Shown here: positions 8,197 to 17,458 of the stretch, piece after piece | Numbering within the stretch: position 1 is the first letter of the stretch | How the letters are laid out: each line of letters starts with the position of its first letter | Assembly (NCBI RefSeq): GCF_001865245.1 | Contig: NZ_MKXB01000176.1 | Coordinates: forward strand, 1-32,591 | Reading direction: 5' to 3' | DNA: 32,591 bases | Origin: Streptomyces sp. CC53 | GTDB lineage: Bacteria > Actinomycetota > Actinomycetes > Streptomycetales > Streptomycetaceae | The notes under the pieces: generated by a model | Seen by the model: only the letters and a program-made list of their open reading frames with translations | The model's database searches: none | What the model was told of the DNA's origin: nothing | Translations under genes and position numbers: made by a program

Positions 8197-10124
8197 CCGG
8201 AGCCCTCCTCGCCGACGGGCCCGCCCCGCTGCACGCGGCAGCCGGCCGCGGCCTCGGGGCGGCCCGGCCTGCCGGGGGCGGGGAGGCCCCGGGTGGCGGC
8301 GTCGGCCCCGGTGTGGGCGTGGGCAGCCGCCGCGGGCGGCTGCGTCCCTCCCGCCGCGACGGCCGCGTCACGCGCCGCCGGGTCACCGGCCGCGGCGGGC
8401 GCGGGGGCGGCCGCGGCGCGGGCCGCAGCCGGGGCCGGTGCCAGCGGCACCCTGGCCGTGACGCGGAACCGGCCGCCGGGCAGCGCAAGCGCCTCCAACG
8501 TTCCGTCCAGCGCCACGAGCCGCTCACGCAGTCCGGCGAGCCCGCTGCCCCCGGTGGCAGCCCCGGCCGATCCGGCGGAACCGGAGCTGCCGGCAAGGGA
8601 CGCGCCGGTGCGGGCGCCCCCGGCACGGGAGCCGTTTCCGGGTCCGCCGTCGGTGCGGGCTCTGTCCGCGGGTCCGTCGCCGGTGCGGGCTCTGTCCGCG
8701 GGTCCGTCGCCGGTGCGGGCTCTGTTCGCGGGTCCGTCGCCGGTGCGGGACGCGTCCTCGGGTCCGCCGCTGCCGCGGGACTCGGGCCGGTTGCCAGTGG
8801 GGGAGCCGTCCGCTGGGCGCCCGCCGCCGGTGCCGGAGGCGTCGTCGGGGCCGTTGCCGGTGTGGGCTGCGCCTTCCGGTCCCCCGCCGGTACGGGACGG
8901 CCCTTCGGGTTTCCCGCCGGTGCGGGGAGCGCCGGGACGGGCGGTGCCTGCGCCGAGGCCGCCGGCGCTCTGCGCACCGCCGTTCGGCCCGCCCCTGCCC
9001 CCGCCCGCGGCCGGGGCGGCCGCCGTAGCGTCCGCCCCGTCGTTCTCGATCACCACGGTCACGTGCTGCTCTCCCCCCGTCGGCGCCGTCACGGTCACCG
9101 TGCAGTTCCGCGCGTCCCCGTGCCGCAGGACGTTCGTCGTGGCCTCGCGCACCACCCACCCGAGGGCGGAGCGGGCCTGGGCCGGCAGTTCGGTGGGGAG
9201 GCCGTCCGCCGTGACCCTGCACGTGACGCCCGCCGCGGCCAGCACCCCCCGGGCGCCTTCCAGTTCGGTGTGCAGGTCCGCCTCGCGGTAGCCGCGGACG
9301 ACCTCCCGTACCTCCCGCTGCGACTCCTGGGCGATCCGCTGGACCTCGGCCATCTGCCCCACCGCCCGCTCGGCGGCCCCGCGCCGGGACAACTGCACGG
9401 CCAGTTCGCTCTTCAGGGCGATCACCGACAGGTTCCGGCCCATGACGTCGTGCAGGTCGCGGGCGAAGCGCAGCCGCTCCTCCGCGACGGCCAGCCGCGC
9501 CTGGAGGCGGTGTGCCGCGTCCAGCTCCCACACGGTCCGCAGCAGCCACCCGGAGAAGCCGCTCGTGGTCGCGAAGACCACCGCGCCGAACGCCGTCGCC
9601 GAGGCGAGTGCCGCGACTACTCCCGCGGGCAGTCCGATCGCCGCGCAGGTCAGTCCCACGCCCAGGGGTGCCACGAGGGACAGCGCCAGCAGGTGGCGCA
9701 CCTTGACCAGGCACAGGGCGAGCCCGCCGACACCCCAGCTGACCACGGCGCCCAGGAGGTACGCCGTCATCTGCGGGTCCTGGACGCTGCCGAACCGGAA
9801 CAGGGCCGGTACCACGACGCAGCCCGCCACCGTCACCGAGGTGAGGACCGCGATCAGCCGACGCGGGCGGGGCCTGCGCCCCAACTGCCAGCTGAGGGCG
9901 TACGAGCAGAGGGCGGCCACGAGCACGGTGTGCACCAGGAGGAGCAGCAGCAGCCAGCCCCCGACCGGCCTGGCGTCCTCCGCGGGCCCGACCGCGACGG
10001 CGGCCGCCGCGGGACCGCCCAGCAGCAACTCGACCGCGGCCAGCCCGTGGTAGGTCCAGCGGGTGTACAGCTCCACCTTCTCCGGGTGGCTCCTGCGGCT
10101 CCACCAGCCGGTCAACTCGGCCAT
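8193..10124 (-). CDS. sensor histidine kinase (DesK-like) with repeat-filled ATP-lid insertion
   Basis: Encodes 643 residues. Five or six hydrophobic segments (about 24-46, 54-80, 88-107, 117-140, 144-175, 175-195) place the sensor in the membrane. A HisKA_3 segment follows with the phospho-accepting H225 in FARDLHDVMGRNLS. The ATPase domain has the N box REATTNVLRHG (E327, N331) and G1 box IENDG (359-363). The G2 region GSGLAGLRERL comes only at 526-536. The 160 residues in between are Gly/Pro/Arg/Thr-rich and include about ten tandem decapeptides (401-500). After the last ATPase strand (GGRFRVTARVP) there is an 80-residue Ala/Pro tail. The start at 10124 follows GGGGGAGGAG; an in-frame extension upstream is Arg-rich and lies over the permease gene, so I reject it. 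The permease stop is 128 bp upstream, and the response regulator gene overlaps the end by 4 bp. Confidence 0.93.
   Translation of the reverse strand: MAELTGWWSRRSHPEKVELYTRWTYHGLAAVELLLGGPAAAAVAVGPAEDARPVGGWLLLLLLVHTVLVAALCSYALSWQLGRRPRPRRLIAVLTSVTVAGCVVVPALFRFGSVQDPQMTAYLLGAVVSWGVGGLALCLVKVRHLLALSLVAPLGVGLTCAAIGLPAGVVAALASATAFGAVVFATTSGFSGWLLRTVWELDAAHRLQARLAVAEERLRFARDLHDVMGRNLSVIALKSELAVQLSRRGAAERAVGQMAEVQRIAQESQREVREVVRGYREADLHTELEGARGVLAAAGVTCRVTADGLPTELPAQARSALGWVVREATTNVLRHGDARNCTVTVTAPTGGEQHVTVVIENDGADATAAAPAAGGGRGGPNGGAQSAGGLGAGTARPGAPRTGGKPEGPSRTGGGPEGAAHTGNGPDDASGTGGGRPADGSPTGNRPESRGSGGPEDASRTGDGPANRARTGDGPADRARTGDGPADRARTDGGPGNGSRAGGARTGASLAGSSGSAGSAGAATGGSGLAGLRERLVALDGTLEALALPGGRFRVTARVPLAPAPAAARAAAAPAPAAAGDPAARDAAVAAGGTQPPAAAAHAHTGADAATRGLPAPGRPGRPEAAAGCRVQRGGPVGEEGSG
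8625..8924 (-). repeat. 30-bp tandem repeats encoding a decapeptide array
   Basis: Near-identical 30-bp units lie exactly at 8641-8670, 8671-8700, 8701-8730 and 8731-8760, with more diverged units on both sides. They encode ten-residue repeats of the type RTGDGPADRA within the kinase's ATP-binding domain. The unit length is a multiple of three, so copy-number change keeps the frame. Confidence 0.9.
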
Positions 10125-10252
10125 GCCCCCGTGCTCCTCCCCCTCGGTCCTGCCGTCGGCGTCCCACCGGGCCCGCCGCGGCGACCACCGGCCCTCCTCC
10201 GCGGGGTGCCGTCCGTACCGTGGTCCCGGCCGGTGACGCCTGCCCCGGAGGT

Positions 10253-11074
10253 TCAGCGGCGCGGCTCCCAGCGGAACCACCGCTGGACAGCAAACACCGA
10301 GACCGCCGTCCACACCAGCGCCGCCGCCCCGGCCCGCAGCAGCTCCGCGCCGTCGCCGCCGCCGAGCCACCCGGCCCGCATCAGCGTCATCACACCGGTG
10401 AACGGCAGCAGTTCGCACACGGTCGCGATCCGCTCGGGGAACACCTCCAGCGGGAGGAAGAGCCCCGAACCGAGCGCCGACACCAGGAACAGCGGCATGG
10501 TCGTGATCTGCGCGCTCTCCACGGTCCTGGTCACCGCGGCGGTGACGGCGGCGAGCGCGGTGAGCAGCACGAGGCCGACCACGGCGCCGGCGACCAGCAG
10601 TTCGGGCCGCTGCGGTGCCCGGACGTCCAGGAACGCCACCGCCGCCACCACCAGGATCACGCACTGCGCCACCGCGGCTGCGGCCGGGGGCAGGGCCGTG
10701 CCGGCCAGGATCTCCCCGTCGGACACCTCGCCCGTCCGCAGCCGCTTCAGCACCAGCTCCTCGCGCCGCGACACGTACGCCGCGACGAGGTTGAGGTACA
10801 CGACGATGATCAGCGTCATGCCCAGTCCGCCGGTCATGGCCGCCTCGGCGATGCTGAAGCCGGTCTTCTCCAGGCTGACCCGGTCCAGCGTCCCCCGTAT
10901 CGAGCCGATCATGAGCAGCGGCACGGCCACCGTCACGAAGAGCGCGGTCCGGTTCCGCACGAGCAGGGTGAGTTCGGCGCGCCCGAGGGCGGCCAGCCGT
11001 CCCGCCGCCGTGGTCGTGGGCCCCACTCCCGTGCCCCTCTCCGTCTCCGCCGCGTCGGTCGTCGTCTCCGTCAT
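10253..11074 (-). CDS. ABC-2 type transporter permease
   Basis: Encodes 273 residues. After about 28 polar residues (Thr/Glu-rich) come six hydrophobic stretches typical of ABC-2 exporters: about 44-58, 85-100, 125-150, 160-185, 190-210 and 245-262. AELTLLVRNRTALF and the region SRREELVLKRLRTGEVSDGEILAG match the cytosolic loop of this family (the permease/ATPase contact), and LPFTGVMTLMRAGWLGG is the usual C-terminal phrase. It forms an exporter with the ATPase encoded 4 bp upstream. The substrate is unknown; such pairs next to a DesK/DesR-like system often export lipids, peptides or drugs. Start ATG 11074. Confidence 0.92.
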   Translation of the reverse strand: MTETTTDAAETERGTGVGPTTTAAGRLAALGRAELTLLVRNRTALFVTVAVPLLMIGSIRGTLDRVSLEKTGFSIAEAAMTGGLGMTLIIVVYLNLVAAYVSRREELVLKRLRTGEVSDGEILAGTALPPAAAAVAQCVILVVAAVAFLDVRAPQRPELLVAGAVVGLVLLTALAAVTAAVTRTVESAQITTMPLFLVSALGSGLFLPLEVFPERIATVCELLPFTGVMTLMRAGWLGGGDGAELLRAGAAALVWTAVSVFAVQRWFRWEPRR

Positions 11075-11078
11075 GCCG

Positions 11079-12041
11079 TCACACCCCCGCCGCTTCCGCA
11101 GCCGGCCCTGCGGGCGTCGATCCCGCGGGCGCCTGGGACTGCGCTATCTCCAGGAACGCCTCCTCCAGCGACGCGGAACGGGCGTCCAGCCCCTCCAGCC
11201 GCACGTTCTCCTGCTGTGCCCACCGCAGGAGCCGGGTCAGCGCCTCCTGGAGGTCGTGGGCGCGGATCTCGACGCGCCTGTCGCGGTCGGAGCCCGCCGC
11301 CCGCAGGTGCAGCGGCAGCCGCGCGACCGGCATCCCGGGCGGCATCCGGAAGCGGATGCGGGACGGGCGGGACGCGGTCACCTCGGCGGGGGTGCCGGAG
11401 GTCACGATGCGCCCCGCATGCATGATCGCCAGCCGGTCGGCGAGGCTTTCGGCCTCCTCCAGGTAGTGCGTGGTGAGCAGCACCGTGGTCCCGCAGTCGC
11501 GCAGGCTCCGCACCAGCTCCCAGGTGTCGCGGCGGCCCTCGGCGTCGAGGCCGGTCGACGGCTCGTCGAGGAACAGCACGTCGGGCCGCCCCAGCAGGGC
11601 CAGGGCCAGGTCCAGCCGCCGCCGTTCACCGCCGGAGAGCTGCTTCACGCGCACGCGGGCACGGGAGGCCAGACCGACCATCTCCAGCGCTTCCCCGGTG
11701 GGCCGGGCGCCGCTGGTGCAGCCGCCCCACATGCGCAGCGTCTCGGTGACGGTGAGGTCGGAGGGGAAGCCGCCTTCCTGGAGCATCACGCCGGTGCGGG
11801 GCCGTACGAGCGCGCGATCGCGATACGGGTCGCGGCCCAGGACCCGTACGCGTCCCCCGGTGGGGCGGGCCAGGCCCTCCAGGAGTTCGACGGTGGAGGT
11901 CTTGCCGGCTCCGTTCGTGCCGAGCAACGCGAAGATCTCGCCGTACCGCACGGAGAAGGTGATTCCGGACACGGCCTCGAAGCCCCCGCGGTAGCTGCGC
12001 CGCAGGTCCTCCGCCCGTATCGCGTGGTCGTCGCTGGTCAT
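11079..12041 (-). CDS. ABC transporter ATP-binding protein
   Basis: Encodes 320 residues of a cytosolic DrrA-like ATPase. Visible are Walker A GTNGAGKTS (41-49), Q-loop MLQEGG (86-91), signature LSGGE (135-139), Walker B VLFLDEP (155-161; E160 catalytic) and the H-loop histidine in TTHYLEEAE (H192). The C-terminal 100 residues carry the extra domain common in ABC-2 exporter ATPases, with SASLEEAFLEIAQ near the end. It is the first gene of the probable operon ATPase-permease-kinase-regulator; the permease starts 4 bp after its stop. Just upstream lies a TGACA/TGTCA operator-like sequence (12085-12112). The start is ATG 12041. Confidence 0.95.
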   Translation of the reverse strand: MTSDDHAIRAEDLRRSYRGGFEAVSGITFSVRYGEIFALLGTNGAGKTSTVELLEGLARPTGGRVRVLGRDPYRDRALVRPRTGVMLQEGGFPSDLTVTETLRMWGGCTSGARPTGEALEMVGLASRARVRVKQLSGGERRRLDLALALLGRPDVLFLDEPSTGLDAEGRRDTWELVRSLRDCGTTVLLTTHYLEEAESLADRLAIMHAGRIVTSGTPAEVTASRPSRIRFRMPPGMPVARLPLHLRAAGSDRDRRVEIRAHDLQEALTRLLRWAQQENVRLEGLDARSASLEEAFLEIAQSQAPAGSTPAGPAAEAAGV

Positions 12042-12084
12042 GGTTCCAGCGTTCCCGGGCAGGGGGCGCCCCGGCAGAGAGAAC

Positions 12085-12112
12085 TGTCAGGAGTCCCCGC
12101 TGACAAATGTCA
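12085..12112 (-). promoter_or_regulatory. TGACA/TGTCA operator-like palindrome upstream of the ABC/two-component operon
   Basis: A palindrome of TGACA and TGTCA separated by 2 bp (12101-12112) is joined by a third half-site TGTCA (12085-12089). On the minus strand TTGTCA (12106-12101), a 17-bp spacer and TTCTCT (12083-12078) could act as -35/-10, so the palindrome would overlap the -35. This suits binding by the operon's own phosphorylated regulator; that is inference. Confidence 0.5.
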
Positions 12113-12191
12113 TGGGTGCAGGACCGGCCGCGGCCGGTGAGAAGGGCAGGGAAAGGGGCGGTGCCACGGTGAGTGCCGGTAGGGAATACGA

Positions 12192-12223
12192 CGAAGGCCC
12201 TGGTCTTTCGACCAGGGCCTTCG
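12192..12223 (-). terminator. hairpin terminator downstream of the second tRNA-Gly(GCC)
   Basis: A 14-bp perfect stem (12192-12205 with 12210-12223) and a 4-nt loop, starting 8 nt past the tRNA 3' end. It separates the tRNA genes from the ABC operon. Confidence 0.85.
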
Positions 12224-12230
12224 CTCTCTG

Positions 12231-12303
12231 AGCGGACGACGAGATTCGAACTCGCGACCCTCACCTTGGCAAGGTGATGCTCTACCAACTGAGCCACGTC
12301 CGC
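12231..12303 (-). tRNA. tRNA-Gly (anticodon GCC), second copy
   Basis: A complete 73-nt cloverleaf with the same acceptor as the 7478-7550 gene. Anticodon stem TCACC/GGTGA, loop TTGCCAA (anticodon at 12268-12270), normal G18G19 and T loop TTCGAAT. Discriminator T; no encoded CCA. It differs from the first copy in the anticodon stem and parts of the D arm/T loop. A -10-like TACAGT (12347-12342) is about 40 nt upstream. Confidence 0.97.
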
Positions 12304-12341
12304 AGTGCGACCACTCGGCTTTCACCGGTGGTGCGAACACC

Positions 12342-12347
12342 ACTGTA
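12342..12347 (-). promoter_or_regulatory. candidate -10 (TACAGT) for tRNA-Gly(GCC)
   Basis: TACAGT on the minus strand between the two tRNA genes gives a predicted leader of about 30 nt. The -35 is unclear. The gene may also be read through from the tRNA-Gly(TCC) promoter, since no hairpin terminator is obvious between them. Confidence 0.4.
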
Positions 12348-12381
12348 CCTGATCCACCGGAGTGGTCGGTACGTGATGGAG

Positions 12382-12453
12382 AGCGGGTGACAGGAATCGC
12401 ACACTGCGCCTTCCCCCTGGAAGGGGGATGTTCTACTACTGAACTACACCCGC
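12382..12453 (-). tRNA. tRNA-Gly (anticodon TCC) with aberrant D and T arms
   Basis: A 72-nt minus-strand cloverleaf: acceptor GCGGGTG/CACCCGC, D stem GTTC/GAAC, anticodon stem TCCCC/GGGGA with loop CTTCCAG, discriminator T and no encoded CCA. Two conserved features are altered. The D loop reads AGTAGTA, so the usual G18G19 appears as AG. The T loop reads TGCGATT instead of TTCGATT, replacing the universal T55 by G. The T stem pairs only if one T is bulged (GCAG-T-G with CCTGT). The remaining helices are perfect and a promoter is present, so it looks expressed. It may be a specialised Gly-tRNA, a weak decoding tRNA, or a decaying gene. Confidence 0.85.
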
Positions 12454-12503
12454 AAGCTCCGTGAGGTGGGGCCTTTTCGGCCTTGCCCCTCGGCGTGCTC
12501 CAA

Positions 12504-12534
12504 ACTCTAGCGGATCAAGGGGGGTGCTCTGCAA
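12504..12534 (-). promoter_or_regulatory. candidate promoter of tRNA-Gly(TCC)
   Basis: On the minus strand TTGCAG (12534-12529), a 19-bp spacer and TAGAGT (12509-12504) lie about 50-80 nt upstream of the tRNA. The leader contains a small GGCC/GGCC hairpin (12468-12485). Confidence 0.45.
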
Positions 12535-12539
12535 CTCCG

Positions 12540-13145
12540 CTCCCGCCGCCCCGCGGGGCAGGGCTCTCGGAGGGTGGGTGCCCTGTGAGGGACGTGGCCT
12601 CGGGGGCGCCTCCCCGGGGCGGTGCCCCCGTACGGCGGTTGCCGGCGCCAAGCCGCCGGGCACCAGGCGGGCGGGGTTGCGCGGCCCGGGCCGGGAGCGC
12701 GTCGGCCGGTCGGTGGCCTCGGCGGCCGGGCGTCCGCAGTAGCCGGCGACCAGGGCGCAGGGCCACGTGTCAGGTGCGGTGCGCGGAGCGCCCGGCCCTG
12801 AGTAGGAGCGGCTGCGGCTGCGACCGAGCGGGGAGCTGCACCGAGGGCGTCCCGACGGGGTGGGGCGCGGCCGTCGTGGTCGAGCGCCTGAACACGGTCC
12901 AGCGGGTGCGCGGTCGAGGTGCCCGGGTGCGTAGGCGTGGCGCTCGGGCCGCGGCGGCGACGAGGTGCGCGGCCCGCGGCGGCGGGTGCCGCGAGCCCGG
13001 GTGCCTCAAGGGGCGGGTGCCGCGAGCCCGGGTGCCTCGGGGGCGGACGCCGCGAGCAACGGCCCGGGGACGGGCGACGCGGGGGCGGGTTTCGTGCGGG
13101 CCGGGTGCATGCACGCCCCAAGCGGTACGCGCCGCCCCCCTCGCC
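12540..13145. other. GC-rich intergenic region with tandem repeats
   Basis: About 600 bp between the tRNA-Gly(TCC) promoter and the lsr2-type gene. Open frames exist in most phases because stop codons are rare in such sequence, but translations are Arg/Gly/Pro-rich without motifs. A 30-31 bp tandem repeat lies at 12981-13060. I see no gene, tRNA or clear promoter. Confidence 0.55.
12981..13060. repeat. 30-31 bp tandem repeat, about 2.6 copies
   Basis: Units start at 12981, 13012 and 13042. The first two share GGCGGGTGCCGCGAGCCCGG and GTGCCTC; the third is diverged and partial. Confidence 0.75.
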
Positions 13146-13478
13146 TCAGTGCGCCTCGTGGAAGGCGTCGTAGATCCGCTTCGGGATTCGGCCACGGGCC
13201 GGTACGTCGAGCTTGTTGGACTGCGCCCAGGCGCGTACGGCCGCCGGGTCCGGTGCCACGGACGTGTGCCGGAAGGGCTGCTTGCGGCCGGCGGACGAGG
13301 AGGTGGACTTCTTTCGACCCACCGCCATGTAGGGCGCCAGCAGCTCCCGCAGTTTCTTGGCGTTCGCCTCATTGAGGTCGATCTCGTACGCCTTACCGTC
13401 GAGCCCGAACCTGACCGTTTCCGCCGCTTCTCCGCCGTCGATGTCGTCGGAGAGCGTGACCACTACGCGCTGCGCCAC
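13146..13478 (-). CDS. Lsr2-family nucleoid-associated protein (LsrL-like)
   Basis: Encodes 110 residues. The N-terminal dimerisation domain (about 1-52) begins AQRVVVTLSDDIDGGEAAETVRFGLDGK, followed by a basic linker (GRKKSTSSSAGRK) and a C-terminal DNA-binding domain (about 75-110) with RAWAQSNKLDVPARGRIPKRIYDAF. The RGR motif (95-97) inserts into the minor groove of AT-rich DNA in Lsr2 proteins. Lsr2 silences AT-rich, often horizontally acquired genes. Streptomyces has two paralogues; the one near purS is, from memory, the LsrL type, but I cannot distinguish them by alignment here. The start is GTG 13478, preceded by GGAAAGGA; the frame extends 18 codons upstream without homology. It is divergent from purS across a 440-bp region that is notably AT-enriched, possibly its own target. 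Confidence 0.93.
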   Translation of the reverse strand: MAQRVVVTLSDDIDGGEAAETVRFGLDGKAYEIDLNEANAKKLRELLAPYMAVGRKKSTSSSAGRKQPFRHTSVAPDPAAVRAWAQSNKLDVPARGRIPKRIYDAFHEAH

Positions 13479-13919
13479 GGATATCGGTCCTTTCCTGCGG
13501 CACGCCGCGTGGTGTGCTGTGTGCTCGGTCACGTCTCTTGCGTCCGTGACGTCTTTGAGGTGCGGCGCTGCCGGATTTACGGGTATGGAGAGGAAAACTC
13601 TCGCTTCTCTGGATTCCTTTGTACAGCGCGTGGCACGGCATTGGGAAGCCCCGGCAAATGCCTGCGCGTGTCCGCCCGCATTGGAAGGGCATTATTTTCC
13701 TTGATTTCACAGGACGGATGGGGTTCCCGTCGGTGCTTCCGCGAGGCTTCCGGTGCGGTCGCGGGCAGGGCGGCCGCGGGGTCCCGCGTCGCCTTCTCCG
13801 GGCCGAGTGCGCGGTGATCGTCTTGGTGTTTGTGGGATCCTCTGGAAATCTACTCGCGTAGAATTTGTAGGCAGGTACGCTGAGGGAACCGCCCACGCAA
13901 CACACCACCGGGAGTGCCA
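13479..13919. other. divergent regulatory region between the lsr2-type gene and purS
   Basis: About 440 bp. The part next to the lsr2-type gene (13555-13710) is the most AT-rich stretch so far in the window, with runs such as GGCATTATTTTCCTTG; it should hold the lsr2 promoter and could be bound by Lsr2 itself. The purS side has TAGAAT (13859-13864) as the best -10. I see no gene in between and no purine riboswitch-like fold. Confidence 0.5.
13859..13864 (+). promoter_or_regulatory. candidate -10 (TAGAAT) of the purSQL operon
   Basis: TAGAAT lies 55 nt before the purS start in a locally AT-rich segment. No strong -35 is visible; GATCCT is at the 17-bp position. Confidence 0.45.
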
Positions 13920-14168
13920 GTGGCACGCGTCGTAGTCGACGTCATGCTCAAGCCGGAGATCCTCGACCCGCAGGGGCAGGCGGTGCAGCGCGCACTGCCC
14001 CGCCTGGGCTTCGACGGGATCGCCGACGTCCGCCAGGGAAAGCGCTTCGAGCTCGATGTGGAGGGCCCGGTCGACGAGGCCGCCCTCGCCCGCATCCACG
14101 AGATGGCCGAAACGTTCCTTGCCAACACCGTCATCGAGGACTTCGTCGTCAAGGTGGAGGAGGCGTGA
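13920..14168 (+). CDS. purS: FGAM synthase subunit PurS
   Basis: Encodes 82 residues. PurS is a small dimeric protein that bridges PurQ and PurL and helps pass ammonia between them, in step 4 of purine synthesis. The sequence starts [22 protein letters not shown] and contains [15 protein letters not shown] (about 34-48) and [15 protein letters not shown] near the end, all typical of the family. I prefer GTG 13920 over GTG 13914 because GGGAG (13910-13914) then has a 5-nt spacer, and homologues as I recall begin MARVVVDVM. Its stop overlaps the purQ start by 4 bp (GTGA), giving translational coupling. Confidence 0.96.
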   Translation: MARVVVDVMLKPEILDPQGQAVQRALPRLGFDGIADVRQGKRFELDVEGPVDEAALARIHEMAETFLANTVIEDFVVKVEEA

Positions 14169-14895
14169 CCGCCCACCCGTCTCCCACCGCCGCCCTCAGC
14201 GGAGGAGCTCCGATCCGCGGCAATGTCCGCATCGGAGTCGTCACCTTCCCCGGGACGCTCGACGACCAGGACGCGCTGCGCGCGGCCCGGCTCGCGGGCG
14301 CGGAGCCGGTCCCGCTGTGGCACCGCGACAAGGACCTCAAGCAGGTCGACGCGGTCGTCCTCGCTGGCGGCTTCTCCTACGGCGACTACCTGCGCGCCGG
14401 GGCCATCTCCCGGTTCTCCCCGGTGATGGAGACGATCATCGACCAGGCCAGGGCCGGCATGCCCGTCCTCGGCATCTGCAACGGCTTCCAGATCCTCACG
14501 GAAGCCCACCTGCTCCCCGGCGCCATGCTGCGGAACAACCACCTGCACTTCGTCTGCCGGGATCAGCGGCTGCGGGTGGAGAACGCGGACACCGCCTGGA
14601 CCGCCGACTACGCGCAGGGCCAGGAGATCTCCGTACCGCTGAAGAACATGGACGGCCGGTACGTCGCCGACGAGCGCACGCTCGACGAGCTGGAGGCCGA
14701 GGGCCGGGTCGCGTTCCGCTACCTGGACGTCAACCCCAACGGCTCGCTGCGCGACATCGCCGGCATCACCAACGCCGCCGGGAACGTCGTCGGCCTCATG
14801 CCGCACCCGGAGCACGCCGTGGAGCCGCTCGTCGGCACGGGCCGCACCGACGGCCTCGGGTTCTTCACCTCGATCCTCAAGAAGCTGGTCAACGC

Positions 14896-14899
<4 letters not shown>
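14165..14899 (+). CDS. purQ: FGAM synthase subunit PurQ (glutaminase)
   Basis: Encodes 244 residues of a class I glutamine amidotransferase that supplies ammonia to PurL for conversion of FGAR to FGAM. The catalytic triad is C105 in GICNGFQ, H214 and E216 in [22 protein letters not shown] (21-37), [14 protein letters not shown] (67-80) and [10 protein letters not shown] support PurQ over other amidotransferases. The first 20 residues are a non-conserved extension; no better start is visible, and GTG 14165 overlaps the purS stop. The end overlaps purL by 4 bp (ATGA). The three-gene order and overlaps should give balanced subunit synthesis. Confidence 0.97.
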
Positions 14900-17145
<2,246 letters not shown>

Positions 17146-17165
17146 GTCGCGCGCCCCAGCACCCG

Positions 17166-17197
17166 GGGGCCGGTCCGCTTTCGCGCGGACCGGCCCC
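17166..17197 (+). terminator. terminator of the purSQL operon
   Basis: A 13-bp perfect GC-rich stem (17166-17178 with 17185-17197) with a 6-nt loop, 20 bp after the purL stop, followed by TTCG rather than a U-tract. Confidence 0.8.
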
Positions 17198-17423
17198 TTC
17201 GCCTGCCCGGCGCTGCCCGCCCTACGGCGTAGGAGCGGCAAGGGCGGACGGCGACCTCGGCACCGGGCACCAGGAACGCGGCCCCCGCATTCCGGCGCGC
17301 CGCCCGCATCGCCGGCGGCGGGACGCGGGCGGCCCTCCGCATCACCCCCTGACGCTGTGGGCACAGGTGGCTCTCCGCAGCCCCCTGACACTGCGTTACC
17401 AGGACCCCCGCCGCTGCGGGAGC

Positions 17424-17452
17424 CTGACCGGGCCGCCGTGGACGAGTAGCCT
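17424..17452 (+). promoter_or_regulatory. promoter of a leaderless transcript (gene at 17459)
   Basis: CTGACC (17424-17429), a 17-bp spacer and TAGCCT (17447-17452) stand 6 nt before the ATG at 17459. This places the transcription start at about the start codon; no Shine-Dalgarno is present. Confidence 0.6.
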
Positions 17453-17458
17453 CGGAGC

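Larger units (their letters stand above)
17146..17458. other. intergenic region after purL
   Basis: About 310 bp. Apart from the purL terminator and the promoter of the next gene at its right end, I see no gene or clear signal. Confidence 0.6.

Noticed and set aside
8625..8924. A CRISPR-like array of 30-bp units
   Set aside because: The units are contiguous, without spacers, and are in-frame coding repeats within the kinase.
10125..10664. A 180-residue N-terminal extension of the histidine kinase
   Set aside because: It runs over the permease gene in another frame and has no domain; the ATG at 10124 has a strong ribosome site and a sensible first membrane segment.
7977..12140. A 1387-codon plus-strand open frame across the ABC/two-component genes
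   Set aside because: It is antisense to four well-recognised minus-strand genes and its translation is Arg/Gly/Pro-rich with no motif; such long shadow frames are expected at this GC content.
12382..12453. Reading this gene as tRNA-Cys or as a chance sequence
   Set aside because: The anticodon loop CTTCCAG gives TCC, and acceptor, D and anticodon helices are perfect; only the T arm and D loop are unusual.
13479..13919. A purine riboswitch or PurR-type operator upstream of purS
   Set aside because: I looked for a purine aptamer-like three-way junction and a PurBox-like CGAA repeat and saw neither; purD and purF also have almost no leader in which a riboswitch could fit.
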